A stretch of DNA of 13,103 nucleotides from SZUA-287 sp036397975 (GTDB taxonomy: Bacteria > Bacteroidota > Ignavibacteria > UBA10030 > UBA6906): assembly GCA_036397975.1 (NCBI GenBank), contig DASWHW010000143.1, positions 1-13,103 of the forward strand, given 5' to 3'. A program made the translations under genes and the position numbers. Within the stretch, counting starts at the first letter, position 1. Every line of letters starts with the position of its first letter. Below are positions 1 through 7,756 of this stretch, piece after piece. The notes beneath the pieces are model-generated. The model searched no databases, was not told the origin of the DNA, and saw only the letters and a list, made by a program, of their open reading frames with translations.

Positions 1-2
1 AG

Positions 3-3000
3 GAAGGAACGTCGGATCCTTTCGATGGTAACTTTGGCGACAGGACGGGGGCTGCTATTCGTTTTTATCTGAACGACGCGGCAGATTCCGTCGTGATTAA
101 TGTTGTTCCACTCGGAGGTGGAACTCCCTTGAAGACACTCACAGCAGCGGGACTTTCAGCAGGAGATAATGCAGTCATTTGGGATGGAAGCGATAATGGC
201 GGGTCGCCTACACCTGCAGCTTCGTATGACGTTGAGATAACAGCGTATCATTCCGGTTACGGCAGCTACACGGTGTATCACAACTCCACTCCTGCTATCT
301 TCACACGCGGTGTGGGAAGTGTGAACAACCCTGCGCTGAGACAATTTGGTTTTATTTACTCCGCAAGCAACGGAGGATATGTTACGGGCGTGGCGCGGCA
401 TGCATCGGACGGGTCGCAGTATGGTAATGCTCCTGGCGCAGCGTTGCTGACGACCACTGGAATCCCTGTTGGTCCATCCGATCGACGTTACGCAACGTTG
501 CCCGATGATGACGGCTACGTGCACTTGATTGGTCGTACCGAGCGTAAAATCTTCCGATACCATTTGGATACTCTCGATGTTGCTGTGTTCGATTCAAGTG
601 TTTATGGAACGATTATTCAAGGTCTTGATTTCAAGGGTACAGGTGCAAGTAAATATCTCTACGTAACCGGCGATAATGCCGTGTTTGGAATTCCGATCGG
701 AAACCAGACCTTTAATACCGCCCCTTTGGAAACTCTGGTTGTTGTCGAACCGAATCGCGGCATGCTTTTTTGGGATGCGGAGTGGGGATCGGACAATTCG
801 CTCTATGTCATCTTCCGTGCCGATTCCGCACTTGGACAGTACACGACCAGACCACGCGGTATCATGAAGTTTGACATGTCTTCGGGTACTCTCCCCAAGA
901 CAATTGCTGACACAATGTGGACAACCATCATGGCAGACGGTGACCCCGTTACTCTCGCCCTGGATGAACGCGGACCGGGTGCAGGAGATGATATTCTTTA
1001 TATGTCGCATGACGTCGGTTCTCCAAATACAGAAGTCAGCGGCGTGTATGCATTTACGGGATTGAATACGTCGGCGCCAACGCGTGCAACAGCATGGGCC
1101 GATCCAGACAATAATACGACTTCCTTCCGTGGTGCTATTGCAGCCGATGCGCTCGGTAACATCATCTACTTTGAAAACTCAAACGAGCACGTCACGCTTA
1201 TTTCTCCTCCAGGCGGACCAAATAGCTACACGTATACTGCGTTCGATCCGGTAACGATTTCTGTTGCTGGCGTGACGCCGCCGTTGCTTTCAATAGCAGA
1301 AGCGCGCATTGACATGAACGGCGACAGACAGCCTGATCGTTTGGGCGACACAGTGAAAGTTATCGGCGTGGTTAACTCTGTCAACATTCAGACATCCAAT
1401 TTTGGATACTTCATACAGGATGCAACCGCGGGTATTCAAATCTTCCAATTCGGACTGCTTGGGGCACCGACACTGAATGTGGGCGACAGAGTTCAGGTCA
1501 TCGGAGCTGTTGCTTACTTCCGGGGCACAACTGAGATATCTCCTCTTGATCTTGCTGCAGACATCTCCGTCATTGACACAGGTAATGCCATTACCCCTGT
1601 CGATCTTACGATCGAGCAGTATATGGCTGACCCGGAACCATACGAGAGCATGCAGATCAGGTTCCCCGTTGCGCATCCACTCGACTTTACCTCTGCAGAC
1701 TGGCCAGCGGCTGGAAACTTCGCAAACCTGAACATCTGGAACGGAATCGACACCACAATCCTGCGTATTGACAATGATACCGAAATCGATGGCAGTCCGT
1801 ATCCAAACTTCCCTGTCGCGTTGACGGGAACAGCAACGCAGTTCACGTCCAGTTCAACGGTGCACGACAACGGCTATCAAATCACGCCGATGTTCAACTC
1901 GCAATTCGTTCCGGTCAATTCTCCACCGGTCAACAATTTTGCACTTCTCGAACCGGCAGACGGCAGCACATTGATAGTTGATAGCGCGGGTTCATATCAA
2001 TTCTCCTGGCGCAAGGCGCTCGACTTCAATGCCGGAGATGCACTCATCTATCAGTTTAAGCCGGTGAGCTTCTCCGGTTCGTTGTCCGACAACTCCGGTG
2101 CGGACACAATCAAAACGGTGACCGGCGCCACCCTTCTTGGGTATTTGGGAACTGCAGATTCACTCAACTTCCAGTGGACTGTGTTGGCAAAAGATCCACC
2201 GAACCCACCGGTACCAACGATTGATACATTTACGGTGACGCTGCGTAGACCAGCTCCACCTCCGCCACCAGGATGGACAGTGCAGACATCCGGAACCACT
2301 GTTGCCCTCCGAAGTGTCAGGGCTCTTGACCGATACAATGCATGGATTGGTGGGGCAAGTGGAACGGTATTGCGCACAACCGATGGCGGAACCACATGGA
2401 CGTCCGTGGGAGGAGGGGTTATCGGATCGAACACTATCTTCTCCATCGATGCTCTTGACGAGAACACAGCATATGTAACGACGAGTCCTGGCGACGCTCT
2501 CATCTTCAGAACGACAAACGGTGGCTCATCATGGGACACCGTCTTCACACAGGTGGGGGGATTCATTAATGCAATCAAGATGTTCAATGCGAGCAACGGG
2601 ATTGCAATGGGCGATCCCGTTGGCGGCGTGTGGACAATCTTGAACACAACTGATGGCGGAGCAACGTGGGCGCAAAGCCCCACGGCACCGGTTCAGGTTG
2701 GGACCGAGGCCGGCTGGAATACCTCACTTTCTGCTGTTGGTTCCACGCACATCTGGTTTGGTACCAGCAACAGTAGGGTATATTACACGACAGACGGCGG
2801 CTTGACATGGGGTTTTGGGGCGACTTCTTTCGCCTCAAGTGTCGGCGTTGGCTTTACTGACACACAATATGGCGTTGCTGGAGGAAGTGCTGCGACTGGC
2901 GCGGCGCGCACCACTGATGGCGGTGTCAATTGGACATCAACCACACTTCCAGGAACGGGCTCGATCTACGGAGTCCAGGGTCGTGGGGTGGATTTCTGGG

Positions 3001-3506
3001 CAGTGAGGGGTACCTTTGTCTACCACAGTCCAGACCGTGGCGCTACCTGGGATACGTCGTTCGCAGGAGCCATTGGTTCGTTTAGACATGCCGACTTTGC
3101 GCTGGACGGTTCCAATACCTATGGATGGGCCGTTACATCAACAGGCGGAATCGCATCGTTCTACGGGATTCTTACCGGTGTTGACAACGATCCGGAACAG
3201 GCAGTTCCTCAGTCCTTTACTTTGGATCAAAACTTCCCGAATCCTTTCAACCCGAGTACGACCATCCGTTACTCGATTCCGAAAGCATCCAGCGTTCGGC
3301 TGACGGTGTACAACCTTCTAGGCCAAGAGATTGCAGTATTGCAAGACCAGGTTCAGGATGTTGGGTTCTATAATCTCCAGTGGAGAGGAGCCAACAACTT
3401 TGGTCAGCAGGTTGCAAGCGGTGTCTACTTCTATCATCTTCAGGCACGTCCGCTTGACGGAACCGATGCCTTCACCAGCTTCAAGAAGATGGTATTCATG
3501 AAGTAA
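3..3506 (+). CDS. Large secreted multidomain protein with Asp-box repeats and T9SS C-terminal sorting domain (5'-partial)
   Basis: This is the C-terminal 1167 residues of a secreted cell-surface or extracellular protein. The frame is open to the left edge, so the true start is outside and the GTG at 93 is internal. Residues here count from base 3. About 1-85 is a FlgD-like Ig module (RFYLNDAADSVV, then a WDGSDNGG turn). About 100-420 has repeated short beta-strands and is probably a beta-propeller. About 428-540 resembles an OB-fold (GDTVKVIGVV, GYFIQDATAGIQIF, VGDRVQVIGAV). About 640-750 is Ig/FN3-like and is followed by an APPPPPGW linker. About 757-1060 carries six Asp-box (BNR/YCF48-like) repeats of the form TTDGGxxW. 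The last ~100 residues are a T9SS type A sorting domain (LDQNFPNPFNPSTTIRYSIP, then LGQEI, SGVYFYHL, KKMVFMK). No catalytic motif is visible. Substrate binding or adhesion is a guess; export by T9SS is well supported. Its terminator follows directly. Confidence 0.88.
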   Translation, partial: EGTSDPFDGNFGDRTGAAIRFYLNDAADSVVINVVPLGGGTPLKTLTAAGLSAGDNAVIWDGSDNGGSPTPAASYDVEITAYHSGYGSYTVYHNSTPAIFTRGVGSVNNPALRQFGFIYSASNGGYVTGVARHASDGSQYGNAPGAALLTTTGIPVGPSDRRYATLPDDDGYVHLIGRTERKIFRYHLDTLDVAVFDSSVYGTIIQGLDFKGTGASKYLYVTGDNAVFGIPIGNQTFNTAPLETLVVVEPNRGMLFWDAEWGSDNSLYVIFRADSALGQYTTRPRGIMKFDMSSGTLPKTIADTMWTTIMADGDPVTLALDERGPGAGDDILYMSHDVGSPNTEVSGVYAFTGLNTSAPTRATAWADPDNNTTSFRGAIAADALGNIIYFENSNEHVTLISPPGGPNSYTYTAFDPVTISVAGVTPPLLSIAEARIDMNGDRQPDRLGDTVKVIGVVNSVNIQTSNFGYFIQDATAGIQIFQFGLLGAPTLNVGDRVQVIGAVAYFRGTTEISPLDLAADISVIDTGNAITPVDLTIEQYMADPEPYESMQIRFPVAHPLDFTSADWPAAGNFANLNIWNGIDTTILRIDNDTEIDGSPYPNFPVALTGTATQFTSSSTVHDNGYQITPMFNSQFVPVNSPPVNNFALLEPADGSTLIVDSAGSYQFSWRKALDFNAGDALIYQFKPVSFSGSLSDNSGADTIKTVTGATLLGYLGTADSLNFQWTVLAKDPPNPPVPTIDTFTVTLRRPAPPPPPGWTVQTSGTTVALRSVRALDRYNAWIGGASGTVLRTTDGGTTWTSVGGGVIGSNTIFSIDALDENTAYVTTSPGDALIFRTTNGGSSWDTVFTQVGGFINAIKMFNASNGIAMGDPVGGVWTILNTTDGGATWAQSPTAPVQVGTEAGWNTSLSAVGSTHIWFGTSNSRVYYTTDGGLTWGFGATSFASSVGVGFTDTQYGVAGGSAATGAARTTDGGVNWTSTTLPGTGSIYGVQGRGVDFWAVRGTFVYHSPDRGATWDTSFAGAIGSFRHADFALDGSNTYGWAVTSTGGIASFYGILTGVDNDPEQAVPQSFTLDQNFPNPFNPSTTIRYSIPKASSVRLTVYNLLGQEIAVLQDQVQDVGFYNLQWRGANNFGQQVASGVYFYHLQARPLDGTDAFTSFKKMVFMK
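2376..3050 (+). repeat. Six Asp-box (BNR/sortilin-like) protein repeats inside the large secreted protein
   Basis: Six copies of an S/T-x-D-x-G-x-x-W type motif are encoded here: TTDGGTTW, TTNGGSSW, TTDGGATW, TTDGGLTW, TTDGGVNW and SPDRGATW. They are spaced 39-47 residues apart, the period expected for blades of a sialidase/sortilin/YCF48-like beta-propeller. Copy 2 has Asn for Asp and copy 6 has Arg in place of the first Gly. The motif codons themselves are similar, but the DNA between the copies is not. This is therefore a diverged protein repeat rather than a recent tandem DNA duplication. Confidence 0.85.
3204..3506 (+). other. T9SS type A C-terminal sorting domain of the large secreted protein
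   Basis: The last ~100 residues match the pattern of T9SS type A sorting domains: a SFTLDQNFPNPFNPST entry motif, a beta-strand (IRYSIP), an xxLTVYNLLGQEI core, a GxYNLQW turn, then SGVYFYHL and a basic end (KKMVFMK). In the family this domain directs passage through the outer membrane and is cleaved or used for anchoring. The related domain of the minus-strand gene at 8967-10262 shares the LDQNFPNPFNPST core, and the two DNA stretches are alike but clearly diverged. Confidence 0.88.
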
Positions 3507-3526
3507 CGTGTTGATGGAATAGCTGT

Positions 3527-3566
3527 AAAAAACCCCCGATCGGATTTCGGTCGGGGGTTTCTTTTT
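3527..3566. terminator. Bidirectional intrinsic terminator between convergent genes
   Basis: A near-perfect hairpin has arms AAACCCCCGA (3530-3539) and TCGGGGGTTT (3551-3560). Three further inner pairs, one of them a G-T wobble, leave a loop of about 5 nt. On the plus strand it is followed by CTTTTT. On the minus strand the six A's at 3527-3532 give a T-run. It lies 20-odd bases past the plus-strand stop (3506) and a similar distance past the minus-strand stop (3586), so it can end both convergent transcripts. Confidence 0.9.
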
Positions 3567-3585
3567 GGCGAGAGAAAAGGTCAGA

Positions 3586-5994
3586 TCAAATCCGATCTTC
3601 CGTCATTTTCTTCAATTCGCGGACACGCTGGAAGAACTCGTCGAGATCCATTTCCCGCATGTATATCATTCCCCTTGCGGCACGGAGCCTCGGGTGATTA
3701 TTCTTTTGGAAGAACTCGCTGCCGAGAAATGTCTCCAGGTACTTGTATTGTTCCACCTGAATTTGTTGGGCTAACTCGGAAAACGGACCGTCATGCTCAT
3801 AACTCGGGAACGACGCGGCGCTTTGGGACCCGAAGCAGTTCATGAAAGCGGCATGCATCATTGAAAGTGAATTCAGCGAAACCGGTATCATCAGGTTACA
3901 TTCAGCCGGTCGGAAGCGATACCAGACGTTTCTGTAACCCCAGATCTTGATGCCGGTTTCTCCCGTTTCTTTTGAGTAGAGGCGCAACGCCTCAGCAACG
4001 GCCTGCATAGCCTTGTAGTGAGTATCCGGCCCACTTCCCTCAGGATCGAAAGCAACGGAGACAATATGTGGCCGTATTTGCTTGAGGTGCGAGAGGATTG
4101 GAAGAACGTCTCGATCGACTTCCGGCTCTTCCGAAAAAATATCCCCCTTGTAGAAACCAAGGCGAAGTGCCGAGACGGAGTTCGATTCGATGCCGATGTA
4201 CGCCCACAGGATTTCCACCTCCCACTCGCGAATCATTCCCTTGAGCGTTTGCACCTGAGGTGTATCTTTCGCACCCGGATATTGGGTGTGGAGATACTGC
4301 ATTAAATCATAAACGCGGTTTCTCAGTGTTACGAGATCCGTTGTTTGATACGCCTCAACAAGGTTTCGCATCAGCCGGCGCGACTCCGCTTCATCTTTCA
4401 TTTCCTGACTCTTCGCCGCGGTCCCGTTGAGAAATAAATAGACGTCTTCCATTCGATGACCATGATCCTTCGGATCGAAGTATCCCTCGTAAAGAAGGCT
4501 GGAGAGCGTTCCCCCCTCCAGCTGATGCTCCAGTCTTTCCAGTATCGACAGAAAATATGCATTCGACACCGATGTGAATCCCGACGTCAGATTTCCGAAG
4601 TAGTGCTTGTTGCTCGGATCTCTCACGAGATGATAAATATGGGCCATGTATGCGAGCATCACGTCGTCGTGGTGCGGCTCTGTGTGGAGGAACACTGTAT
4701 TCGACACGGAGGCAAGTCCTCGGTCGATTTTTTTAATCGCGCTCTCTGTTGTCAGGGTAACTAATTCGCTGAAAGGTTTCCCGGTTCTCTCCAGGAGCTT
4801 TGTCCCAAAACGGTCATTCGAGAAATCTTTATTGGAAATCGCATCAGTCGCTTTTCCTGTCGCAAGGCTAATCGAGAACACCGTGTCTTCGACCGTTTCG
4901 GCAGTGACTTCTCGACTGGAGAAATCTTCGAAGCGGCGTTCAACAAGAAGGCTTGCAGCTCCCTTTGTCAGATAGAACCGGGCGTTCGGGAGATCCTGAA
5001 GAACCGAGGCAGGATACCGCGGGCTTTTTTTCTGTTCGATCGCGGATGCGACGATGGGGGCCTTGGCATCGCCTGCGGCGATGATAATGGCTGTGGCCGT
5101 GGGATTGTATGTGATGGTCGCAAGACCGATGGTGATAACCAATCGATTGCGTGAAATTTCTATTCCTCCCAGGTCGGTTGCCGCGGCGGCCTGAGTTTCG
5201 TAGTTCGTTCCGGTCAAACGGGTCACCGAATGAATACTCGAACCGCGTACGTTGAACGCAATGTGTCCATCCGGACCGATACCACCCAGGAAAAAGCCGA
5301 TCCCTCCCATGGACCTGATCTTCGTTTCGTACTCCATGCACCATTCATCCACCCTGTTGATCACTTCCCGCTGGAGCCGTTCCAGTTCTGACTTTGTCTG
5401 GCGTACACGGAGGCTCAGGTCGACAATATTTCCAGGAAAGACTTCGTGCATGGTCCTTCCCGCAGGAAGTCCAAGCGACGTAGCGTTGATTAGTAGCGCT
5501 TTCGATGGAGTGAGGCCGAATCCCTTGATGTAGAACTCATTCACATACCAATGAAAACTGTTTTGCTGACTGGCGTCCATTGGATAGAACTCATCGATCT
5601 GCACAAATGAAAGACTCTTCATGTCAGGCTTGACGGAATGATCAATCCCTGATGCCTCCAGCAGTTTCTGGATTTCCTTCGTTTCCCACCGGTCGAGGAT
5701 ACGCACGATCCACTTGATAAAGTGCTCCGGAGTTTTCCCTGTCGGCAGTGAGATAACTCCGCCCGGATTTTTTTGCACCCATTCGATAAACCGCAGCGCC
5801 GCAAGCTTCCCGAGCATAGGGAAGTTGGGGACTTCAACAATCTTGATCTTCTCGGTTGGCGGATAGATCAGTTTCCTCCCGCTTGCCTTTACGGCCATGT
5901 CTTCAACATGCGACGTAGCATCGTACGATCGTTGGGAGCCATTCATCGTGCTTGTTGTTGCTGTGTTGAGTTTTGTTTGCACATCATCAGCCAT
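3586..5994 (-). CDS. NagB-like glucosamine-6-phosphate deaminase/isomerase fused to PIG-L (LmbE-like) deacetylase
   Basis: A cytoplasmic two-domain protein of 802 aa with no signal peptide. The N-terminal half, about 45-355, is NagB-like. SLPTGKTPEHF is the sugar-phosphate loop, and FVQIDEF carries Asp134, matching the E. coli NagB general-base Asp72. GPDGHIAFN carries Asp242 and His244, and Lys311 lies in GDAKAP. The glutamate that follows the His in classical NagB (NEP) is Val249 here (NVRGSS). The C-terminal half, from about 430, is PIG-L-like: HHDD at 441-444 replaces the usual HPDD, and DPEGSGPDTHYK places a likely metal-binding His at 659. I recall NagB/PIG-L fusions of roughly 660 aa in Bacteroidota; this one is longer, with an unassigned stretch around 480-600. 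ATG 5994 was chosen. TTG 6000 is an alternative with better spacing (6 nt against 12 nt) from GAGGG at 6007-6011. Last gene of a probable three-gene operon, 32 nt after its neighbour. Exact substrate is unproven. Confidence 0.88.
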   Translation of the reverse strand: MADDVQTKLNTATTSTMNGSQRSYDATSHVEDMAVKASGRKLIYPPTEKIKIVEVPNFPMLGKLAALRFIEWVQKNPGGVISLPTGKTPEHFIKWIVRILDRWETKEIQKLLEASGIDHSVKPDMKSLSFVQIDEFYPMDASQQNSFHWYVNEFYIKGFGLTPSKALLINATSLGLPAGRTMHEVFPGNIVDLSLRVRQTKSELERLQREVINRVDEWCMEYETKIRSMGGIGFFLGGIGPDGHIAFNVRGSSIHSVTRLTGTNYETQAAAATDLGGIEISRNRLVITIGLATITYNPTATAIIIAAGDAKAPIVASAIEQKKSPRYPASVLQDLPNARFYLTKGAASLLVERRFEDFSSREVTAETVEDTVFSISLATGKATDAISNKDFSNDRFGTKLLERTGKPFSELVTLTTESAIKKIDRGLASVSNTVFLHTEPHHDDVMLAYMAHIYHLVRDPSNKHYFGNLTSGFTSVSNAYFLSILERLEHQLEGGTLSSLLYEGYFDPKDHGHRMEDVYLFLNGTAAKSQEMKDEAESRRLMRNLVEAYQTTDLVTLRNRVYDLMQYLHTQYPGAKDTPQVQTLKGMIREWEVEILWAYIGIESNSVSALRLGFYKGDIFSEEPEVDRDVLPILSHLKQIRPHIVSVAFDPEGSGPDTHYKAMQAVAEALRLYSKETGETGIKIWGYRNVWYRFRPAECNLMIPVSLNSLSMMHAAFMNCFGSQSAASFPSYEHDGPFSELAQQIQVEQYKYLETFLGSEFFQKNNHPRLRAARGMIYMREMDLDEFFQRVRELKKMTEDRI

Positions 5995-6006
5995 GGTCAA
6001 CAATAT

Positions 6007-6011
6007 CCCTC
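6007..6011 (-). promoter_or_regulatory. Possible Shine-Dalgarno for the NagB/PIG-L fusion gene
   Basis: GAGGG on the minus strand lies 12 nt before ATG 5994 and 6 nt before TTG 6000. By spacing alone the TTG would be favoured; by codon type the ATG would. The two starts differ by only two residues, so the predicted protein hardly changes. The TTG at 6003 is only 3 nt from GAGGG and is unlikely to be the start. Confidence 0.45.
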
Positions 6012-6026
6012 ATCGTAACTGAGTAA

Positions 6027-7745
6027 TCACCGGATCTTCCATTCCGGTCCAAGTTCCAAAAGCCATTTACCAAAAAATTCATGGACGACGGCATTATGAT
6101 CCACCGTTGTGTAGGTAAATGACAGCCTTTCCCCAACCTTTCTCTTCATGAACTGTTCGAACGTCGTATGTTCTTCGCGAAGACGCGTAGTGTAAGCGCC
6201 CAACAGCCTTCCTTTCCCATTCTCTAACCATTTCTTGAACAAATCCTGGTTGGCATAGAATGCATCGAAAAGGAACACGTCTGTAATGAACGGATTCAGT
6301 CCGCCACGATCAAGGGCAAATGCCGCAGGACGGAAGCCGCCGCTGTGGGCGGAGATGATCAATCGTGCCAGCTTTGCGGATGAGGTGACATCTTCACGCT
6401 TCATGGTTGCAAGAACATCATCGACAAGGCGTTTCAATCCTCCATCGTCTTCCATCTTCCCTCCAAATGAATCCCGCGCCCGATACGGCCCCTGGGCGAG
6501 AACGAGAATGGCGTCTGTCTTCGTTTCGACCATCGACTGCGGCATCATAAACTGCTCCAGTACTCCCATATTGTCGTTCATATGCCCGTGAAAGTGGACT
6601 ATCAGGTTCACGCCATCGGTTGTCTCTTTGAATCCGTCCGGAACGAAAACAGTAATGCTGCTATCGACATAATGCGGTGAAGCAGGATAGAGCGTCCCGT
6701 CCCGTCCGGTGAATCCATTTGCTCGACCTGGATGAGGAAACAAAGCCATTGCCGATCGCCATATTCCCCATTTTCCTCCCGGGAAAAAATTCCAATCCAC
6801 ATGCGATGCCTTGATTTCATGCTCGGTATATCCAATGCTGCCAGTCCAATGATTCCAAATTGCCCGAGCGACATAGGCGCCAAGCAGTGTTGCACTGTTC
6901 TCGATCGTCTCTTCATGATCAGGATGCTTGTCGACAAAAATAGAGAGCGCGATATCGGCTTTATCGGAGAGTATCATGCCGACATCGACCTTCGTCTCGT
7001 TGATGAATCCTGTCTTATGGGCAACGGAAAGATATTTGCATTCCCATGACGGAAGGAATCGCGGAATCATGTCACCATAAAACTGCTGTCTCAGGATTTC
7101 CAGCATTGCGGCATTGGAAGTTTCCGCACCAAGCTTTTTTGCGTGAAGAAGATCAAGCAGCTTCACCATATCTGCCGGCGTCGATACTCCGATTCCATAC
7201 CGTACTGACTCCCCGGTTGTTTTTTTTGTCTCCCAGGAAAATAACCTGTTCAGCAGTCTTGTGTCTTTTAGATCATATTTAAGCATGGTAGAATTCACGG
7301 CTTCCAGGCGAGCATCGTGCGTTGATGCAAGCCTGTCCAGTACCAGATTTGTTGCAGTATTGTCGCTGAGAATTATCATCAGCCGGGCGGCATCGAGGAT
7401 TGTCATCGTATTCCCGGAAGTCATGTACTGCAGAATCCCTGACCCGGGTTTTTTGTCATCATCGGATAATACGACACGAAGGCTGGGGTCGATCTTTCCT
7501 GAATCAACTTGATCGAAAAACGCGACCAGGATGGGAAGCTTGATTACGCTGGCTGTGGGGAATCGTTCACGAGCGTTGTATTCGATAACATCGCCGGTAC
7601 GAAGGTTCTTTGCCATGACGCCAAGATGGCCGCCGAATTTCGCCTCGAGACGTTTTATTTCATCGATGATTTCAGACTTATCCATTCCGGACCTGGCCGT
7701 GAACACCATCAAAGAGAGGACAAAGCAGCGTATAATCCTTCTCAT
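6027..7745 (-). CDS. Exported class A beta-lactamase-fold serine hydrolase fused to an alpha/beta-hydrolase-like domain
   Basis: 572 aa. ATG 7745 was chosen because it starts a signal-like sequence (MRRIIRCFVLSLMVF) 11 nt after the upstream stop. The longer frame to 7823 would overlap the neighbouring gene by 67 bases. The N-terminal domain, about 25-290, has the three class A serine-enzyme motifs: Ser66-x-x-Lys69 (TASVIKLP), Ser127-Asp128-Asn129 (LSDNTATN) and Lys244-Thr245-Gly246 (HKTG). The omega-loop ExxLN of true beta-lactamases is not evident, so a DD-peptidase, esterase or penicillin-binding role is as likely as drug resistance. The C-terminal domain, about 310-572, looks like an alpha/beta hydrolase: HFHGH at 384-388 as oxyanion region, AHSGG with Ser468 as candidate nucleophile, Asp494 and His550 as candidate acid and base. 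Signal cleavage is not clear. Middle gene of a probable operon with NagX- and NagB-like proteins, which suggests periplasmic cell-wall or glycan work. Confidence 0.82.
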   Translation of the reverse strand: MRRIIRCFVLSLMVFTARSGMDKSEIIDEIKRLEAKFGGHLGVMAKNLRTGDVIEYNARERFPTASVIKLPILVAFFDQVDSGKIDPSLRVVLSDDDKKPGSGILQYMTSGNTMTILDAARLMIILSDNTATNLVLDRLASTHDARLEAVNSTMLKYDLKDTRLLNRLFSWETKKTTGESVRYGIGVSTPADMVKLLDLLHAKKLGAETSNAAMLEILRQQFYGDMIPRFLPSWECKYLSVAHKTGFINETKVDVGMILSDKADIALSIFVDKHPDHEETIENSATLLGAYVARAIWNHWTGSIGYTEHEIKASHVDWNFFPGGKWGIWRSAMALFPHPGRANGFTGRDGTLYPASPHYVDSSITVFVPDGFKETTDGVNLIVHFHGHMNDNMGVLEQFMMPQSMVETKTDAILVLAQGPYRARDSFGGKMEDDGGLKRLVDDVLATMKREDVTSSAKLARLIISAHSGGFRPAAFALDRGGLNPFITDVFLFDAFYANQDLFKKWLENGKGRLLGAYTTRLREEHTTFEQFMKRKVGERLSFTYTTVDHNAVVHEFFGKWLLELGPEWKIR

Positions 7746-7756
7746 TATTGACCAAT

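Noticed and set aside
93..95. GTG as start of the large plus-strand protein
   Set aside because: The same frame continues open to the left edge and the residues before it complete a FlgD-like strand (RFYLNDAADSVV), so the GTG is an internal valine.
2051..2683. 210-codon open frame on the minus strand opposite the Asp-box region
   Set aside because: It lies wholly antisense to a protein with clear domains; its length follows from the biased, repetitive composition of the Asp-box region, and its translation shows no recognisable fold or signal.
6027..7745. Calling this gene an antibiotic-resistance beta-lactamase
   Set aside because: The SxxK, SDN and KTG motifs are shared with DD-peptidases and esterases, the omega-loop ExxLN is not evident, and it is fused to a second hydrolase-like domain in an amino-sugar context.
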